DNA of 13,215 nt from CAYJFX01 sp964370315 (GTDB lineage Bacteria > Spirochaetota > Spirochaetia > Treponematales > Treponemataceae): positions 1 through 13,215 of the forward strand of contig CAYJIS010000055.1 in NCBI GenBank assembly GCA_964370315.1. The letters are read 5' to 3'. A program made the translations under genes and the position numbers. Of the stretch, positions 1-7,716 are shown one piece after another. The notes under the pieces are model-generated. The model did no database searches and had not been told where the DNA came from. It saw only the letters and a list, made by a program, of their open reading frames with translations. The first letter of the stretch is position 1, and each line of letters begins with the position of its first letter.

Positions 1-2
1 CT

Positions 3-71
3 TTTGGGATGTTTAAAAATGAATTTGACCGAGGCGATACTTTTAAATCTTGTGTGAAAAATGAGTTTTAG
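3..71 (+). CDS. Probable 3' end of an unrecognised gene (partial)
   Basis: The frame beginning at base 3 is open from the window edge to a TAG at 69-71. It encodes about 22 residues (start FGMFKNEFDRGD, end KSCVKNEF). The composition, rich in Lys, Glu, Asp and Phe, looks like real protein, and a strong hairpin terminator begins 10 bases after the stop, as expected for a gene end. The other two plus frames stop at 16 and 57. The fragment is too short to identify a family. It would be convergent with the alcohol dehydrogenase. The call rests on position and composition only. Confidence 0.4.
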   Translation, partial: FGMFKNEFDRGDTFKSCVKNEF

Positions 72-80
72 CATAAAATA

Positions 81-108
81 AAAAAACTGTCAAAATGGAC
101 AGTTTTTT
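81..108. terminator. Bidirectional rho-independent terminator
   Basis: An 11-bp perfect stem pairs AAAAAACTGTC (81-91) with GACAGTTTTTT (98-108) around a 6-base loop. The A-run on one side and T-run on the other give a U-tract in both directions. It lies between the plus-strand gene fragment ending at 71 and the minus-strand dehydrogenase ending at 121, so it can end both transcripts. Confidence 0.85.
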
Positions 109-120
109 TATGAGCGTATC

Positions 121-1341
121 TTAGGCGTTATTCCCAGTTCGAATTTTGTCAATTATGAGTTCCATTTCAGGCTTGAAAATAATTCTTGGGACGGGGTATT
201 CAGGGTTGCCTTCTTTACAAGCCATTTTTGCAAGTGTTGGAATATCTTCTTTTTTGATTTGATCAAACGTTTTTTGTATCTTCAAGTTTTCTTGTAATTT
301 TATTACAGCAGAAATAAAGCATTGAGCTTTTTCTGTTTCACTTTTTATATTAGTGCAAAGGTTTAAATATTCAGCAATTTCAGCTAATTTTTCGTTCCCT
401 TCTTCACCATAAGCCGCAATAACATATGGCGTTGTGACAGCAATGGCTAAACCATGAGGTATTCCATACAATGATCCAAGAGAGTGTCCTATTGCATGTA
501 CATAACCAACATATGCACGGGTGAAGGCTAGTCCTGCAAGATAGGCTGCTTTTTGCATATTTGCTCGAGCTTCAAGGTTTGACCCATTTTTAAAGGCTAA
601 AGGTAAATTTGTGAAAATTAGCTTTATAGCTTCTAATGCATGTTTTTCAGTTGTACTCGTTCCACTGCGTCCAATAAAAGCTTCAATTGCATGAGCAAGA
701 GCATCTAGCCCTGTTTGGGCAGTTAAGTGTGGTGGAAGCCCAATTGTAAGTTCAGGCGCAAGAACTGCTCCATGGGGAATAATACTGGGATCTTTAACGA
801 CATATTTTTCATGAGTATCTGTGTCAGAAACAACTGCCGCAAGGGTAGTTTCACTTCCCGTGCCTGCGGTAGTTGGGATGGCATAGAGCATAGGTATTTT
901 TTTTAGTACCCGCAATAACCCCGTAAATTCTTGTACTTGTTTTCCTTTTTTTGCAACTAGAGCTGCGGCAACTTTTGCACAATCTATAGGAGAGCCACCA
1001 CCAATAGCAATAAAGGCACTGCAATCATTGACAATGTACATAACAGCAGCTTCTTGTGCATTTTGAATGCTCGGATTTGCAATAGTTTTATCATATACGA
1101 AATAGTCGATTTCAACTTCAGCTAAAGCATTTAATAATAATTGCAATAGTCCAACTTCTTTTATGCCAGAGTCTGTTACAACGCATACCTTTTTTCTTTT
1201 TTTTGAAATTAACTCTTTCGCAAGTTTTGTTAAGGCCTTTTCATTTTCTATCAGTTTTGGCTCACGCCATGGTAAAAGAAAAGATACGAGGTATATTGTT
1301 TTTTGAAAAGCACGGTAAAATAAACTAATAATAATATTCAT
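121..1341 (-). CDS. Iron-containing alcohol dehydrogenase
   Basis: This 406-residue group III (iron-dependent) alcohol dehydrogenase is expected to interconvert alcohols and aldehydes or ketones with NAD(P)H in the cytoplasm, as in fermentation. The nucleotide-binding loop GGGSPIDCAK is at about 114-123 and PTTAGTGSE at 156-164. The four metal ligands of the FucO/AdhE family are all present: D213, H217, H282 and H296, with the active-site H286 in VHAIGHSLGSLYGIPH. The ATG at 1339-1341 has an AGGAG five bases upstream. Unlike the minimal ~385-residue enzymes, it has a hydrophobic N-terminal extension of about 30 residues before WREPKL, which I recall from a clade of clostridial and treponemal relatives. 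The gene stands alone, with a terminator just after its stop and no convincing promoter in the 127-bp upstream gap. The substrate cannot be read from sequence. Confidence 0.93.
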   Translation of the reverse strand: MNIIISLFYRAFQKTIYLVSFLLPWREPKLIENEKALTKLAKELISKKRKKVCVVTDSGIKEVGLLQLLLNALAEVEIDYFVYDKTIANPSIQNAQEAAVMYIVNDCSAFIAIGGGSPIDCAKVAAALVAKKGKQVQEFTGLLRVLKKIPMLYAIPTTAGTGSETTLAAVVSDTDTHEKYVVKDPSIIPHGAVLAPELTIGLPPHLTAQTGLDALAHAIEAFIGRSGTSTTEKHALEAIKLIFTNLPLAFKNGSNLEARANMQKAAYLAGLAFTRAYVGYVHAIGHSLGSLYGIPHGLAIAVTTPYVIAAYGEEGNEKLAEIAEYLNLCTNIKSETEKAQCFISAVIKLQENLKIQKTFDQIKKEDIPTLAKMACKEGNPEYPVPRIIFKPEMELIIDKIRTGNNA

Positions 1342-1376
1342 GCAAGCTCCTGTTAGTATAGATATTTTTTGCCTTC

Positions 1377-1420
1377 AAATATTCTTAAATAAAGAGTATT
1401 TTTGTATACCCAGTATAACA
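1377..1420. repeat. Two imperfect dyads upstream of the alcohol dehydrogenase
   Basis: AAATATTC (1377-1384) and GAGTATTT (1394-1401) form a 7-of-8 inverted repeat. TGTATAC (1403-1409) and GTATAACA (1413-1420) form a second, tighter dyad with a 3-base centre. They lie in the 127-bp gap that must hold the dehydrogenase promoter, unless it is read through from the ABC operon. The region is AT-rich, so chance symmetry is possible. No known regulator site is recognised, and there is no clear terminator after the ABC ATPase. Confidence 0.3.
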
Positions 1421-1468
1421 ATTTTTTTGATTTTACGCTAGAGCCTGAAACTTTTGATGTGCTTTAAC

Positions 1469-2272
1469 CTAACTTAAAAGTATTTTATCAGTTAGTATTC
1501 CCGCTTTTCGAATTGACTTAAATCTCTTAATGATATCATTCATTGTCAGCTTCGTTTTTTCAGCACCATCAATATCAAGGATAATGGAGCCTTTGTCCAT
1601 CATTAATAGTCTGTTTCCATATTCTAGTGCATGACTCATATTATGAGTTATCATCATGACCGTCAAATTATAGTCATTGGCAAATTTTTGTGTTAATTCC
1701 ATAACCATGTTTGCATTTGTTGGGTCGAGTGCTGCAGTGTGCTCATCTAATAGAAGTAAGTCAGGCTTTGACATAACTGCCATTAAAAGGGTAAGAGCTT
1801 GTCGTTGACCTCCAGAAAAAAGTTCTACATTATCTTTTAGTCTGTTTTCCAATCCCATACCCAAAACTTCTAGGTTCGATTTAAAATAATCACGCATTTT
1901 ATTATTTAAACTAATGCGTAACGTTTTATTCCCCTTTTTGTGACAAATTGTCATATTGTCTTCGAGGGTCATTTTTCCGGCAGTGCCAAGTAAAGGATTT
2001 TGAAAAATGCGACCAATATAGCGAGAGCGAATGTACTCAGGAGTCTTGCTTATATCTTTTGGTTCATTGTCCTTAGTGAGTGTTATTTTCCCTTGGGTAG
2101 CAGAATGTGTCCCTGCGATAACATTATACAAGGTTGATTTTCCAGCACCGTTAGATCCAATAACTGTAATAAAGTCCCCTTGTTTAATGTGTAGGTTTAT
2201 ATTTTTCAACGCAATATTTTCATCAGGTGTTGCTGGCGAAAATACCATTTGAATATTTTCGAGTGTAATCAT
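1469..2272 (-). CDS. ABC transporter ATP-binding protein (importer operon)
   Basis: A 267-residue cytoplasmic ATPase that powers the adjacent permease. All ABC motifs are intact: Walker A GSNGAGKS (39-46), Q-loop Q91, signature LFSGGQRQ (151-158), Walker B LLLLDE (172-177) and switch histidine H210 in MITHNMSHA. Its start codon overlaps the stop of the permease gene as ATGA (2269-2272), with AAGGAG six bases upstream inside the permease gene, so the two are probably translationally coupled. Family placement follows its partners: systems with an ABC_sub_bind lipoprotein and a branched-chain-type permease. Characterised Firmicute members import tryptophan or tyrosine. It is the last gene of the operon and no clear hairpin terminator follows it. 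Confidence 0.93.
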   Translation of the reverse strand: MITLENIQMVFSPATPDENIALKNINLHIKQGDFITVIGSNGAGKSTLYNVIAGTHSATQGKITLTKDNEPKDISKTPEYIRSRYIGRIFQNPLLGTAGKMTLEDNMTICHKKGNKTLRISLNNKMRDYFKSNLEVLGMGLENRLKDNVELFSGGQRQALTLLMAVMSKPDLLLLDEHTAALDPTNANMVMELTQKFANDYNLTVMMITHNMSHALEYGNRLLMMDKGSIILDIDGAEKTKLTMNDIIKRFKSIRKAGILTDKILLS

Positions 2273-3183
2273 TTTGCGCTCCTTGTTGAATTTTCTATGA
2301 GGGACTTAAAGCGTTTGAGAGCATCGGTTTGTGTAATAATTAAACATATAATAATAAGCAGACCTGTTATAAGTCTCAAGTCATTTGGGCCCATATGTAT
2401 TAAATGTCCATAGCTTCGTGCAAAGTACATTAGCATGCGATAAATAAAAGAGCCAATGATTACTCTAAAGGTTAAAAGAGCAATTTTATTTGAGCGAAGA
2501 ACAAACTCTCCTACCATAAGCGATGCTAATCCTGAAACAACAACCCCAGTACCCGATCCAACATCTGCAAATCCTTGGTACATACAAGCCATAGCTCCAG
2601 CTAAGGCGCTAAGTGAGTTTGCAACACAAATACCTACGCCTTTTACAACTTCACCATTCATTCCCTGAGATGTAATCATTTGTGGGTTTGCTCCAAGAGC
2701 CCCCATTGTAAGCCCAAAATCTGTATGAAAAAATAAATCTAATACTATTTTTACAAGAATGACGATAATTGCAAGAAAAATAATTATTGCTAGATCTGAG
2801 TTTATTATATGTGATGTCTTATCTATTATAAATGTGAATAATGTATTTGAGCGCAAAAGAGATATGTTTGCTCTGTTAGACATTATACGAAGATTCACAG
2901 AATAGAGCATAGTCATTGTGAGGATACCTGCTAAGAGTCCAGGGATTTTTAATTTTGTGTGGAGGATTGCTGTGATTAAGCCTGCACAAGCACCTGCTAT
3001 TATGGCAATAATAACTGCTAAGACGGGATTTATCCCAATGATTATTAAGCTTGCTGTGACACTGGCCCCTAGTGGAAATGATCCATCTACGGTCATATCT
3101 GCAAAATTTAAAATTCTAAACGTAATAAAAACGCCCAAAACCATGAGGGCGTAAATTAAACCTTCAATTATAATACTGTACAT
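2269..3183 (-). CDS. ABC transporter permease, BPD_transp_2 (branched-chain/LivH-like) family
   Basis: A 304-residue very hydrophobic inner-membrane protein with about eight predicted transmembrane helices from residue 4 to 285. The segment GASVTASL (about 39-46) near the N-terminus and a cytoplasmic loop with LGANPQMITSQGMN match the single-permease component of ABC importers paired with ABC_sub_bind lipoproteins. It is presumably a homodimer because only one permease gene is present. It lies 93 bases downstream of the lipoprotein gene and overlaps the ATPase gene by 4 bases. The start at 3181-3183 has only a weak purine-rich ribosome site (GTAAAG), which fits lower expression than the binding protein. 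The substrate is unknown; an aromatic amino acid is an inference from homologous systems. Confidence 0.88.
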   Translation of the reverse strand: MYSIIIEGLIYALMVLGVFITFRILNFADMTVDGSFPLGASVTASLIIIGINPVLAVIIAIIAGACAGLITAILHTKLKIPGLLAGILTMTMLYSVNLRIMSNRANISLLRSNTLFTFIIDKTSHIINSDLAIIIFLAIIVILVKIVLDLFFHTDFGLTMGALGANPQMITSQGMNGEVVKGVGICVANSLSALAGAMACMYQGFADVGSGTGVVVSGLASLMVGEFVLRSNKIALLTFRVIIGSFIYRMLMYFARSYGHLIHMGPNDLRLITGLLIIICLIITQTDALKRFKSLIENSTRSAK

Positions 3184-3226
3184 ACTTTACTTTACCAAAT
3201 TATTAGAATTATGAATAGACATAAAA

Positions 3227-3255
3227 CTCCGCTAATACAAACTGCATTAGCGGAG
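3227..3255 (-). terminator. Intercistronic hairpin between binding protein and permease
   Basis: A perfect 10-bp stem pairs CTCCGCTAAT (3227-3236) with ATTAGCGGAG (3246-3255) around a 9-base loop, 21 bases after the lipoprotein stop in transcript direction. Only a short TTTTAT tract follows, so it is more likely a leaky attenuator or a 3' stabiliser of the lipoprotein message than a full terminator. Such hairpins are common in ABC operons and raise binding-protein levels over the membrane components. Confidence 0.6.
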
Positions 3256-3276
3256 CAAAGGAGGTTTGAAAAAAAG

Positions 3277-4278
3277 CTACTTTTCAGTTAGTTGGCCATT
3301 TTCGAATATATAATTAGCTTGATCTATATAACTTTGAGGTATTGTGATACCTGCATTTTTTGCTGCATCTAAATCAAGAAGTAAATCTGAATCTGATGGC
3401 TCTGTCATAAATCGAACAGGAATCTCGGAAGGGTTTTTTCCGTTTAAGATTTCTACAACCATTTCCCCTGTCGCTCTACCTGCTTTATAATAATTAAATC
3501 CTGAAGCAATCATGCAACCACCATTTAAGGCTCCTGTTACATCTGCCGAAAAAATAGGTTTCTTTTCAGTTTCAAATACTTGTACGAGGGCAGGTAATGC
3601 AGAAAACACAGTATTGTCGGTTGAAAGATAGATACCGTCTACTCTGTTTATTATTGTTTGTGCTGCTTGGCGAACTTCAGATGAGTTTGTTATTGATTGT
3701 GCTACAAGTTCGATTCCAGCAAGACGGCATCCTTCTTCTACAGCTGCTAGGGAGGAAATTGAATTAGCTTCATTGCTTGAATAAATGTAACCTAAAGTTT
3801 TGATATTTGCTATTTCAGCAAATAGCTGTATATGCTCTGGTGTTGGAATAGCATCGCTCATGCCTGTAACATTTTTTTCTCCATTTTCTAATGTAGTAAC
3901 TAAGCCTGCTCCAATAGGGTCTGTAACTGTTCCAAAAACAACTGGAATATCAGTTAAAGTATTTGCTAGTGCAATTGCAACTGGTGTTGCAATGCCAACT
4001 GCCACATCTACATTTGCCGTTTTGTACATATTGGCAATTTGAGATGCAGTATTTACATCACCATTTGCATTTTGTAAATCGAAGGTTGCATTGAAGCCTG
4101 CTTCAGTTACAACATCGATAATGCCTTGCTCAACTGCATCAAGGGCATCATGTTGTACTATTTTTGCAATACCAATAGTGATTTCTGAATCGGATGTTTT
4201 TTGTGGTGATTCCGTACAGCCCATAATTAGAATAATACTTATTGCGATTATTCCTAGTAATACACTTCTTTTTAACAT
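3277..4278 (-). CDS. ABC transporter substrate-binding lipoprotein, ABC_sub_bind family
   Basis: A 333-residue exported lipoprotein that captures the solute for the permease and ATPase downstream. A charged N-terminus and hydrophobic stretch lead to the lipobox LIMGC, with C21 the probable lipidated residue. The mature part has the bilobed periplasmic-binding fold of the ABC_sub_bind (PF04392) family; recognisable segments include EITIGIAKIVQHDALDAV (about 32-49), PVVFGTVTDPIGAGLV and NTVFSALPALV. The length is usual for the family. Characterised relatives bind tryptophan or tyrosine (TrpX-type, CD0873-type), but ligand specificity here is inferred. It is first in the operon, with AGGAG six bases before the ATG at 4276-4278 and a near-consensus promoter 47 bases further up. 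Confidence 0.9.
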   Translation of the reverse strand: MLKRSVLLGIIAISIILIMGCTESPQKTSDSEITIGIAKIVQHDALDAVEQGIIDVVTEAGFNATFDLQNANGDVNTASQIANMYKTANVDVAVGIATPVAIALANTLTDIPVVFGTVTDPIGAGLVTTLENGEKNVTGMSDAIPTPEHIQLFAEIANIKTLGYIYSSNEANSISSLAAVEEGCRLAGIELVAQSITNSSEVRQAAQTIINRVDGIYLSTDNTVFSALPALVQVFETEKKPIFSADVTGALNGGCMIASGFNYYKAGRATGEMVVEILNGKNPSEIPVRFMTEPSDSDLLLDLDAAKNAGITIPQSYIDQANYIFENGQLTEK

Positions 4279-4324
4279 TTTTTTCTCCTAAATAAACGTA
4301 TGTTTTTTTGTTTCTCTTAATAGT

Positions 4325-4353
4325 ATCATATATCATAATTTTGTTTCTGTCAA
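4325..4353 (-). promoter_or_regulatory. Sigma-70 promoter of the ABC importer operon
   Basis: On the minus strand, TTGACA (4348-4353) is separated by exactly 17 bases from TATGAT (4325-4330). The -35 is perfect and the -10 matches at 5 of 6 positions. It is correctly placed upstream of the lipoprotein start at 4278. Confidence 0.82.
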
Positions 4354-4360
4354 TAGAAAC
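4343..4360. promoter_or_regulatory. Dyad across the -35 of the ABC operon (candidate operator)
   Basis: GTTTCT (4343-4348) and AGAAAC (4355-4360) form a perfect 6-6-6 inverted repeat that contains the -35 hexamer. A further GTTTCT copy is at 4310-4315, downstream of the -10 on the minus strand. A protein bound here would block RNA polymerase, so it is a plausible repressor site. The cognate regulator is not in the window. Confidence 0.45.
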
Positions 4361-4384
4361 TTAAAAAAAATTTATTTTTTTTGC

Positions 4385-4413
4385 TTGCAAGGTTTATCTG
4401 ATTACAGTATGAT
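4385..4413 (+). promoter_or_regulatory. Candidate promoter of the YczE-like/antiporter operon
   Basis: TTGCAA (4385-4390), a 17-base spacer and TATGAT (4408-4413) lie just before the ATG at 4433. The -35 is only 4 of 6, while the -10 is 5 of 6. It points away from the ABC operon promoter. Confidence 0.55.
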
Positions 4414-4432
4414 ACAATATAAAGAGAGAATT

Positions 4433-5047
4433 ATGAAAGAAAAAATTGTAAGAGTTGGCATGACTATTTTTGGTGTCGTGGTAGCAGGGTTATCGGTAGG
4501 GTTGTTTAAGCATGCGGAATTTGGAACTGACCCTTTTCAAAGTTTTGCAAATGGAATGCACAATGTGTTACCGTTTAGTTTTGGCACTTTATATGTTATT
4601 CTTAATGCTGTTCTACTAGTTATAGTTTTTGTAATTAAAAAACACTACATTGGAATTGGAACAATCTTAAACCTCTTTCTAGTGGGGTATATCGTTGAGT
4701 TTAGCCACACATCCTTGCAAGAACTAATTATAGACCCTAGTATGCTAGTACGGATTATAATGCTCATAAGCGGATTTTTAATTTTATGTTTTGCTTCTTC
4801 TTTCTATATTAGCTCAGACTTAGGCGTTTCGACATACGATGCGATTTCACTTATAATGGCAGATAGAAAAATAGCTCGCTTTCAATACTGTAGAATTTTA
4901 ACCGATATTGTATGTGTAATAATTGGACTAATTTTAGGGGCCATTGTTGGAGTTGGGACGATAATGACCGCTTTTTTATTGGGACCTTTTATTGCCTTTT
5001 TTAGAAAAAATATTAGTGACCCACTGTTAAGAAAGCTAAGCTCGTAG
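4433..5047 (+). CDS. YczE/YitT-like integral membrane protein
   Basis: A 204-residue inner-membrane protein of the YczE-like family; no function is established for these proteins. It has about five hydrophobic segments and two related motifs, FGTDPFQSFANG (30-41) and LGVSTYDAISLIM (130-142), typical of the family and suggesting an internal duplication. I chose the ATG at 4433 (MKEKIVRVG). An in-frame TTG at 4385 would add 16 residues, but it has no ribosome site and coincides with the -35 of a promoter. The ribosome site before 4433 (GAGAG) is modest. The gene is divergent from the ABC operon and is followed 27 bases later by a cation:proton antiporter, so the two are probably co-transcribed. 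A transport role is a guess from the neighbour. Confidence 0.8.
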   Translation: MKEKIVRVGMTIFGVVVAGLSVGLFKHAEFGTDPFQSFANGMHNVLPFSFGTLYVILNAVLLVIVFVIKKHYIGIGTILNLFLVGYIVEFSHTSLQELIIDPSMLVRIIMLISGFLILCFASSFYISSDLGVSTYDAISLIMADRKIARFQYCRILTDIVCVIIGLILGAIVGVGTIMTAFLLGPFIAFFRKNISDPLLRKLSS

Positions 5048-5074
5048 GAGTGTGGTATGTTGGGAGGAGCGTAG

Positions 5075-6256
5075 ATGCTTATAAGTTTAGCAATATCACT
5101 TTTACTTGGTCTTTTATTAAGTGAATTATTCAAAAAAATTCATTTACCTGGCCTTTTGGGGATGATAATAGCAGGTATTGCACTTGGACCGCATGCTCTT
5201 AATGTACTTAATTCTGAGCTTCTGTCTATTTCTTCTGATTTACGTGAGGTAGCACTTATCATTATTCTAGCTCGGGCAGGTTTAACGCTGCAAATTGATG
5301 ATTTAAAAAAAGCCCGACGTCCTGCAATTCTCATGAGTTTTCTTCCTGCTATTTTTGAAATAGGAGCCATGGTTATGCTTGCACCAATTTTTTTTAATGT
5401 CAGTAGGCTAGAAGCGGCTTTAATGGGTTCTGTTGTAGCAGCTGTCTCTCCTGCCGTTATTGTGCCCAAAATGATTTCAGTTATCGAGCAGGGTTATGGA
5501 GTAAAAAAATCTATTCCGCAAATGATCTTAGCAAGTGCTTCTATTGATGATGTTTTTGTGATAATGCTTTTTACTAGTTTTTTAACACTTGCGCAAGGAA
5601 GTACTCTGTCTGCTGTGGCTGCGATATCGATTCCTTTTTCTATTATAAGTGGAATTGTTATTGGAATTTTTGTGGGATTTTGTCTTGTTAGGTTTTTTCA
5701 CAGATTTCATTTACGAGATAGCCAAAAAATTCTCATTTTTTTATCATTAGGGTGGATATTTCTTGCACTAGAAGATAGTATAAAAGCATCATTTACTTTT
5801 ACTTTTTCGGCATTAATAGCCATTCTGTGTTTGGGAATATCTGTTAGGATAAAAGATGTGATTCTTGCAAAACGACTGTCATTAAAATTTTCAAAGGTAT
5901 GGGTTTTTTCAGAAATAATGCTTTTTGTGCTCGTTGGAGCAAGCGTCAATGTAAGACACGCCATGAGCGAAGGCTATGGAGCTCTATTTTTAGTTTTAAT
6001 GGTACTTGTTTTTCGCCTTTTAGGAGTTTTTGTTTGTTTGATAAAAACCTCTTTGCGGTATAGAGAAAGGCTTTTTTGTATGGTTTCATATATTCCAAAA
6101 GCGACAGTTCAAGCAGCAATAGGAAGTATTCCGCTATCTCTTGGACTTTCATCTGGTAACAGTATCATTACAGTAGCAGTTCTATGTATATTAATTACTG
6201 CTCCCCTAGGGGCTCTACTAATAGATAAAACTTATAAAAAATTTTTGGATACATAA
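5075..6256 (+). CDS. Cation:proton antiporter (CPA2-type Na+/H+ exchanger family)
   Basis: A 393-residue membrane protein with roughly 12 transmembrane helices that should exchange Na+ or K+ for protons across the inner membrane. The start MLISLAISLLLGLLLSEL and GIALGPH (34-40) match the first helices of the Na_H_Exchanger domain. VSPAVIVPKM (124-133) is the crossed-helix region, and ASIDD (155-159) carries the paired aspartates D158-D159 typical of electrogenic CPA2 exchangers. There is no C-terminal TrkA/RCK nucleotide-binding domain; the protein ends at LIDKTYKKFLDT right after the last helix, like NhaP-size members. A strong GGAGGAG sits five bases before the ATG, and a terminator follows the stop. 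It is the second gene after the YczE-like protein. The ion preference is unknown. Confidence 0.88.
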   Translation: MLISLAISLLLGLLLSELFKKIHLPGLLGMIIAGIALGPHALNVLNSELLSISSDLREVALIIILARAGLTLQIDDLKKARRPAILMSFLPAIFEIGAMVMLAPIFFNVSRLEAALMGSVVAAVSPAVIVPKMISVIEQGYGVKKSIPQMILASASIDDVFVIMLFTSFLTLAQGSTLSAVAAISIPFSIISGIVIGIFVGFCLVRFFHRFHLRDSQKILIFLSLGWIFLALEDSIKASFTFTFSALIAILCLGISVRIKDVILAKRLSLKFSKVWVFSEIMLFVLVGASVNVRHAMSEGYGALFLVLMVLVFRLLGVFVCLIKTSLRYRERLFCMVSYIPKATVQAAIGSIPLSLGLSSGNSIITVAVLCILITAPLGALLIDKTYKKFLDT

Positions 6257-6280
6257 TTATTTTTTGATTTACGAGAAAAT

Positions 6281-6317
6281 AAAAACCCTACTAGAAAATA
6301 GAACTAGTAGGGTTTTT
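6281..6317. terminator. Bidirectional terminator between convergent genes
   Basis: A 14-bp perfect stem pairs AAAAACCCTACTAG (6281-6294) with CTAGTAGGGTTTTT (6304-6317) around a 9-base loop. It lies 24 bases after the antiporter stop and 26 bases beyond the stop of the convergent outer-membrane protein gene, and offers a T-run in each direction. Confidence 0.93.
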
Positions 6318-6343
6318 GTTATAATCGTTTTTTAGACTGGTAA

Positions 6344-7663
6344 CTACATTTGTAAGTAAGTAACAGATAGTCCAAAGTTAAATTGTTTCCAGTCGGTTCC
6401 AGCATACCCTAATTCTTCATTGTGGAAAGAAGCATCAAGTCTTAGATCTCCAAGGTATACGCCTACACCACCAGAAATGAATAATTGGTTCATACCAAGT
6501 CTAAGGGCAACCATATCCATAAGAACAACTTCTGCTCCCACTGCTAAATCAAGTAACGGATCTTGATACAATTCTCCACTTTGAGCATTACGCACAAATT
6601 GTAAGAAGTCAGCATAGTTTGCATACGCTGCAGCATGTGAAATAAAGCCACCTGTTAAGGTTTCAAGTGGAACAAGGTCTACACTAGCTCCTATACCTAA
6701 TTGAGGATTTAAAACACTATATTGGAATCCAGATGCAGCATCTTTTTCAAGAATAGCTGAGAGGCCTTCAAAGCTATTGGTCCAAATTGGTGAGTAAAAA
6801 TCTTGCCATACAAGGGCTACACTAACCATATCAAGAAACTCATATTGGACCCCTAAGTCTAAGCCAAGACCCAATGTGGCTGAAGCAGGAATGCCAAGTG
6901 CGTCAAAACTATCAAAACTTTGGTATATGTTTTTAAAGTCATCTTTATACACCATAGAAAGCTGAGTAATACCTCTTGCAGAAACACCAAAAGAAAGGTT
7001 TCCCAAAATACCAAAATCAAAAGGTACTGCATATCCTACAAGAATATCAGTGTTAAAGTCTACAGTTGTTACAATAGGGAGTGACAATGCATTTTCAAAA
7101 CCGGGTACAGTAGGAACTCCACCGCTAATTAAGTCATTAAGGTCTTCGAGGTTTTCAGGCAAGTCAAAGCTAATTAAATCACCGTTTGTGTTAAGTTTTG
7201 CTGAAACATCAATTGTATTAAAAACACCCCAGCCAAAATTATTATTTATTGACCCAAACGTTAAAGGACCACCAATTTTTACCGATGCGTTAAAACCATC
7301 CTCGCCAATAAAATCGTTTAGATCATTATATAAATCTGTGTATGTTGCTAAATCACCCGCACCTGTTGGAGGTGTTCCACTAGTTGCATCTGTAATTAAG
7401 GCTGCTAACTCAACAGTTTTGAAAACGTCTCCACCTGTTACAACTGATAAGTTTGGAAACCATAGTATCATGTCTCCTGTAAAGGCAATCGTTGCTGGAT
7501 TATTAAATAATGAATAAAATGTTTCTGTGTCAGTATAGTAACTGGTTCCTAAAGCAGTCGAGCGAACATCGACGGGTTCAAGTCGTTGGGCTGACTGTGC
7601 AAACAGTGAACTAGCTAGCAAAATGATTGTTATGCTAACTAGTAAGGGTTTTAATTTTTTCAT
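6344..7663 (-). CDS. Putative beta-barrel outer-membrane protein (FadL/PorV-like, spirochaetal type)
   Basis: A 439-residue exported protein. A classical signal peptide (about 1-22, ending SSLFA before QSAQ) is followed by a conserved N-terminal patch, TFYSLFNNPATIAF (about 48-61), like the NPA motif of FadL- and PorV-type barrels. The rest alternates polar and hydrophobic residues, with many Gly/aromatic strands such as LGLGLDLGVQYEF and FNFGLSVTYLQM at the C-terminus. It contains no cysteine, as is common in bacterial barrels. Treponema pallidum has a family of FadL-like barrels, and this may be a distant relative. The role could be uptake of hydrophobic or other small solutes, but no substrate is visible. 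The ATG has GAGG six bases upstream and a strong promoter 50 bases away. The final residue is Met rather than the usual Phe. Confidence 0.75.
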   Translation of the reverse strand: MKKLKPLLVSITIILLASSLFAQSAQRLEPVDVRSTALGTSYYTDTETFYSLFNNPATIAFTGDMILWFPNLSVVTGGDVFKTVELAALITDATSGTPPTGAGDLATYTDLYNDLNDFIGEDGFNASVKIGGPLTFGSINNNFGWGVFNTIDVSAKLNTNGDLISFDLPENLEDLNDLISGGVPTVPGFENALSLPIVTTVDFNTDILVGYAVPFDFGILGNLSFGVSARGITQLSMVYKDDFKNIYQSFDSFDALGIPASATLGLGLDLGVQYEFLDMVSVALVWQDFYSPIWTNSFEGLSAILEKDAASGFQYSVLNPQLGIGASVDLVPLETLTGGFISHAAAYANYADFLQFVRNAQSGELYQDPLLDLAVGAEVVLMDMVALRLGMNQLFISGGVGVYLGDLRLDASFHNEELGYAGTDWKQFNFGLSVTYLQM

Positions 7664-7716
7664 GTTAAGCCTCGCAAAAATAAAGTATGCACTTTTAAGA
7701 TAAAGTACGTATTTTA

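Noticed and set aside
1342..1468. Sigma-70 promoter for the alcohol dehydrogenase (TTGTTA with TACTCT, or an isolated TATACT)
   Set aside because: The -10 of the first matches at only 3 of 6 positions, and the TATACT boxes have no -35 at proper spacing; not firm enough to annotate.
4279..4324. T-box or riboswitch leader for the putative amino-acid importer
   Set aside because: The leader after the -10 is under 50 bases, too short for a T-box or any known riboswitch.
4148..4336. 62-codon minus-strand open frame overlapping the lipoprotein start
   Set aside because: It is out of frame with the lipoprotein gene, spans its promoter and is Lys/Tyr/Asn-rich noise.
4385..4432. TTG start giving a 16-residue longer YczE-like protein
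   Set aside because: The TTG lacks a ribosome site and falls on a -35 hexamer; the extra residues (QGLSDYSMIQYKER) do not look like a family N-terminus.
5140..5469. 109-codon minus-strand open frame
   Set aside because: Antisense shadow of the antiporter gene, whose motifs are clear on the other strand.
7050..7517. 155-codon plus-strand open frame
   Set aside because: It lies antisense inside the outer-membrane protein gene, has low-complexity Ser/Lys/Pro composition, and no ribosome site or recognisable domain.
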